Shown: positions 61,877-64,000 of the stretch, piece after piece | Numbering within the stretch: the first letter of the stretch is position 1 | Layout of the letters: every line of letters starts with the position of its first letter | Assembly (NCBI RefSeq): GCF_023698535.1 | Contig: NZ_JALJCL010000001.1 | Span: 124,001 to 188,000, forward strand | Direction of reading: 5' to 3' | DNA: 64,000 bases | Source of the DNA: Halorientalis regularis | Lineage (GTDB): Archaea; Halobacteriota; Halobacteria; Halobacteriales; Haloarculaceae | Translations under genes and position numbers: made by a program | The notes under the pieces: model-generated | Database searches by the model: none | Told to the model about the DNA's origin: nothing | What the model saw: only the letters and a program-made list of their open reading frames with translations

Positions 61877-62989
61877 TCAGTCCCGACAGGTCGCCACGCG
61901 CTCGCGGGGGAAGCGAAGAGTGACGGTAGTCCCCGGCGTCGGTGGGTCGGCGCTGAAGACCGTGACGGGTGAGTCGATCCCGTCCACGGCGACGGTCACG
62001 CGACTGGTAGCGTCTTCCCGGGTGACGCGCTCGACGGTCCCCGTGAGGTCCGGATCGTTCGCCCCCAGTTCCACGGCCTCCGGTCTGACGGTGAGGTGGG
62101 TCGCGTCGCGGTCGCCGTCGAGCAGTCGGTCCGCCCGGTCGCCAAGCGCCGAAAGCGGGACGACGTTGCTCCCCGTGAATCGGGCCACGAGGGGGGAGGC
62201 GGGCCGCTCGAACACGTCCTCGGGCGTGCCGGTCTGGACCACCTGCCCGTCGTTCATCACGACGATCCGGTCGGCCAGCGCCCGCGCCGTCGTCCGGTCG
62301 TGGGTGACGTAGATCGACGTCACGTCCGCCAGCACGTCCTGCAGATCGTCCCGGAGGGCCTGGCGGGTCGGCACGTCCAGCGACGAGAGCGGTTCGTCCA
62401 GCAACAGGACTGCGGGGTCGACCGCTAGCGCGCGCGCGAGCGCCACGCGCTGGGCCTCACCGCCCGAGAGCGTCGGCGGGTAGCGCTCGGCCAGGTCCGC
62501 GACGCCCAGGTCCGCGAGCAGGCGCAGTCCGGGCGGTTCCGGGGCTGGACCCGTGCCGCCACGGAGGCGTCGCCACAGTTTCGAGACCGTCGAGCGTGGT
62601 CGACTGATGGCCGACCCGAATCGCCCGAGAGCCGACCGAAATCGGTCGGCGAGCGATGCGACCCAGCCGTCGTCGGTCCACTCGTATCGCGTCCCGAACC
62701 CTACGTTCTCGCTGACGGTCATGTGCGGAAAGAGCGCGTAGTCCTGGAAGACGAACGCGAAGTCCCGGCCCTCCGGCGGGCGGTCCGAGAGGACGAGTTC
62801 GTCGTTATCGACGGTGCCCTCGTGGTCGTGAAAGCCCGCGACGGTCTCCAGCAGGAGGGTCTTGCCGCTCCCGCTCGGGCCGAGGATGACGACCGTCTCG
62901 CCGTCCCGCACCGAGAAGTCCGCGGCGACGTGGAATGCGTCGGCCCCGTCGGCCGAGAACGTCGCCTCGACGTCGACTTCGAGGGTCAT
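61877..62989 (-). CDS. ABC ATP-binding protein of an oxyanion-type importer, with an insertion in the helical subdomain
   Basis: The 370-residue ATPase has Walker A GPSGSGKTLL near residue 37, Q-loop FVFQDYALFP, signature LSGGEAQRV, Walker B LLLDEP and a TOBE-like C-terminal part (HLTVRPEAVELG). It pairs with the adjacent permease, whose type suggests molybdate, tungstate or sulfate uptake. An extra arginine-rich stretch of about 50 residues (102-153) lies between Q-loop and signature. ATG 62989 overlaps the permease stop. Confidence 0.88.
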   Translation of the reverse strand: MTLEVDVEATFSADGADAFHVAADFSVRDGETVVILGPSGSGKTLLLETVAGFHDHEGTVDNDELVLSDRPPEGRDFAFVFQDYALFPHMTVSENVGFGTRYEWTDDGWVASLADRFRSALGRFGSAISRPRSTVSKLWRRLRGGTGPAPEPPGLRLLADLGVADLAERYPPTLSGGEAQRVALARALAVDPAVLLLDEPLSSLDVPTRQALRDDLQDVLADVTSIYVTHDRTTARALADRIVVMNDGQVVQTGTPEDVFERPASPLVARFTGSNVVPLSALGDRADRLLDGDRDATHLTVRPEAVELGANDPDLTGTVERVTREDATSRVTVAVDGIDSPVTVFSADPPTPGTTVTLRFPRERVATCRD

Positions 62990-63963
62990 GCCACACCCTG
63001 CGTCGTCGTCGCGTCGGTCGTGAGCCAGCGCACCAGCAGGAAGATCGCGGCGGAGACCGCGAGCAACAGGGCCGCGACCGCGCCGCTCTCGTCGAGGCCG
63101 CCCTGCAGGTAGGTGTTGTAGACGAACACGGGCGCGTGCTGGGCGATCACCCGCTCGCCTGCCGGCGGATAGAAGAACTCGACGCTGTAGGCGACGACCG
63201 CGACCGCCCCGAATTCCGAAACCGACCGCGCCCACGCGAGGACACCCCCGGTGACCATCCCTCGGACCGCGAGCGGCCCGGTCACCCGGCGGAAGGCTTG
63301 CCACGGGCTCGCACCGTGGACGCGTGCGGCGTACTCCAGCCGGTCGTCCACCGACTCGAACGCTTCGCGGGCCGCGTTGACCGCGTAGGGGGCACTGACG
63401 AACGTGAGCGCCAGCACCATCCCGGGAAGCGTCCCCAGCACGGAGAGTCCCGGGAGGGCCCCACCCTGGCCGAACCCGAAGAGGATAATGATGCCCGCGA
63501 CGCTGTGGGGCACGACGAGCGGGAGGTCCACCAGACTCTCGACCAGCGGTTGCCCAGTGAAGCCCCGCGAAAGATGGTAGGCCAGCGGGACGCCGAGCGC
63601 CAGGCTCGCGACGGCGGCGAGCAGCGGCGCGTAGACACCCAGGTACAGCACGCGGTGGACGCCCGGGTCCAGAGCTTTCTCGGCGATCAGCGAGGGGGAC
63701 TGGCGGGCGGCGAAGAGGAGCAGTGGGAGCCCGAGCGCGACCAGCAGGACGCTCCCGAGGGTCGCCATCGCGACGCCGAACAGGCCGCGCCGGGATGCAA
63801 ACCCGAGGCCAGCGGCGCTCAGGACGACGAAGACGGCGTAGAGGGTGGGCCGGCCCAGCGAGTAGGCGGCGGCAAAGGCCACGAGCTGGACGGCAACGAC
63901 CGCCAGGGCGACCGAGCCGCGGCCGAGGGCGTGCAACGGGAGCGGCGGCGTTCGTGTTGCCAT
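62986..63963 (-). CDS. ABC importer permease (molybdate/tungstate/sulfate type)
   Basis: The 325-residue membrane protein has about eight helices and the EAA coupling loop EYAARVHGASPWQAFRRV. The segment ARSVSEFGAVAVVAY is characteristic of the molybdate/tungstate/sulfate group, though thiamine-type permeases share it. It overlaps the ATPase start and begins right after the end of another gene. The substrate is not certain. Confidence 0.86.
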   Translation of the reverse strand: MATRTPPLPLHALGRGSVALAVVAVQLVAFAAAYSLGRPTLYAVFVVLSAAGLGFASRRGLFGVAMATLGSVLLVALGLPLLLFAARQSPSLIAEKALDPGVHRVLYLGVYAPLLAAVASLALGVPLAYHLSRGFTGQPLVESLVDLPLVVPHSVAGIIILFGFGQGGALPGLSVLGTLPGMVLALTFVSAPYAVNAAREAFESVDDRLEYAARVHGASPWQAFRRVTGPLAVRGMVTGGVLAWARSVSEFGAVAVVAYSVEFFYPPAGERVIAQHAPVFVYNTYLQGGLDESGAVAALLLAVSAAIFLLVRWLTTDATTTQGVA

Positions 63964-64000
63964 CTAGTTGGGGGTGCCGGTGGGAGCGTAGTGAGCCTTC
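63964..64000 (-). CDS. Extreme C-terminus of a probable ABC substrate-binding protein
   Basis: Twelve codons ending KAHYAPTGTPN and a TAG stop lie directly upstream of the permease ATG (TAGATG). The gene runs off the window. By position in a three-gene importer cluster it should encode the binding protein; the sequence seen is too short to confirm this. Confidence 0.4.
   Translation of the reverse strand, partial: KAHYAPTGTPN

Noticed and set aside
1-64000. CRISPR arrays, tRNA or rRNA genes, replication origin
   Set aside because: No spaced direct repeats, cloverleaf-like sequences with conserved T-loop, ribosomal segments or orc1/cdc6 gene were seen when reading the gaps between genes.

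Overview
The window is chromosomal DNA of a halophilic archaeon (class Halobacteria). GC content is high and codons end mostly in G or C. The predicted proteins are very acidic, Tat-type lipoproteins with an RR motif and lipobox recur, and several genes are typical of haloarchaea (HTH_10/Bat-like and PhiH1-like regulators, a DUF7128-like zinc-finger peptide, IS1341-type TnpB elements). The metabolic content would fit a member of the Haloarcula group, but that is inference. No rRNA, tRNA or CRISPR array was seen.

Layout. 0-6 kb: 5' part of a type II/IV pilus secretion ATPase, small conserved genes, a phosphohexomutase, and a cytidine deaminase/uridine phosphorylase salvage pair. 6-18 kb: rhomboid-like protein, type II NADH dehydrogenase, an HTH regulator, sugar-nucleotide epimerase, arginase, PAP2 phosphatase, cyclase-family hydrolase, DJ-1/PfpI protein, HAD phosphatase, a receiver-PAS-histidine kinase, and an ABC permease/ATPase pair. 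18-28.5 kb: enoyl-CoA hydratase, CDGSH protein, a channel with two RCK units, lipoprotein, TlpA/CcdA thiol-redox pair, Cdc48 AAA ATPase, and an XPB-type helicase. 28.5-36.7 kb: a MutS-like ATPase gene broken by a one-base frameshift, glutamate dehydrogenase, a divergent CitE-like lyase/MaoC hydratase pair, and a CAP-domain protein.

36.7-38.1 kb is an IS1341-type element whose TnpB frame has ATA where the start codon should be. 38-43.5 kb is a cytochrome oxidase region: coxB with a large insertion, a CtaA-CtaB fusion, a membrane protein with a CxxC motif, an Rdx-like protein and an ABC-2 exporter. 45-46.7 kb carries the B12-binding subunit of methylmalonyl-CoA mutase and its MeaB GTPase, bridged by a 27-codon micro-ORF with overlaps at both ends. 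46.8-51 kb is a nosLDFY maturation operon with no nosZ in view; its NosD carries an extra NosL-like N-terminal part.

51-54 kb holds hydrolase and thiolase/OB-fold genes. 54.1-56.5 kb is a second TnpB element lying between two outward-pointing genes that have both lost their 5' ends, the signature of a deletion at the element. 56.5-59.6 kb is a regulator-rich block in which two paralogous small proteins flank an HTH_10 regulator, each paralog with a similar promoter-like motif about 60 bases upstream. 59.7-64 kb: acyl-CoA dehydrogenase, alpha/beta hydrolase, and an oxyanion-type ABC importer (ATPase, permease, end of a probable binding protein).

The metabolic genes fit together. Acyl-CoA dehydrogenase, enoyl-CoA hydratase and thiolase serve acyl-CoA oxidation. 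Methylmalonyl-CoA mutase/MeaB serve propionyl-CoA use. Glutamate dehydrogenase, CitE and MaoC could feed a methylaspartate-type route. NDH-2, Cox and Nos proteins serve respiration. No clearly new multi-gene system is proven; the best candidates are the paralog/HTH_10 block, the oxidase-assembly operon and the micro-ORF coupling.
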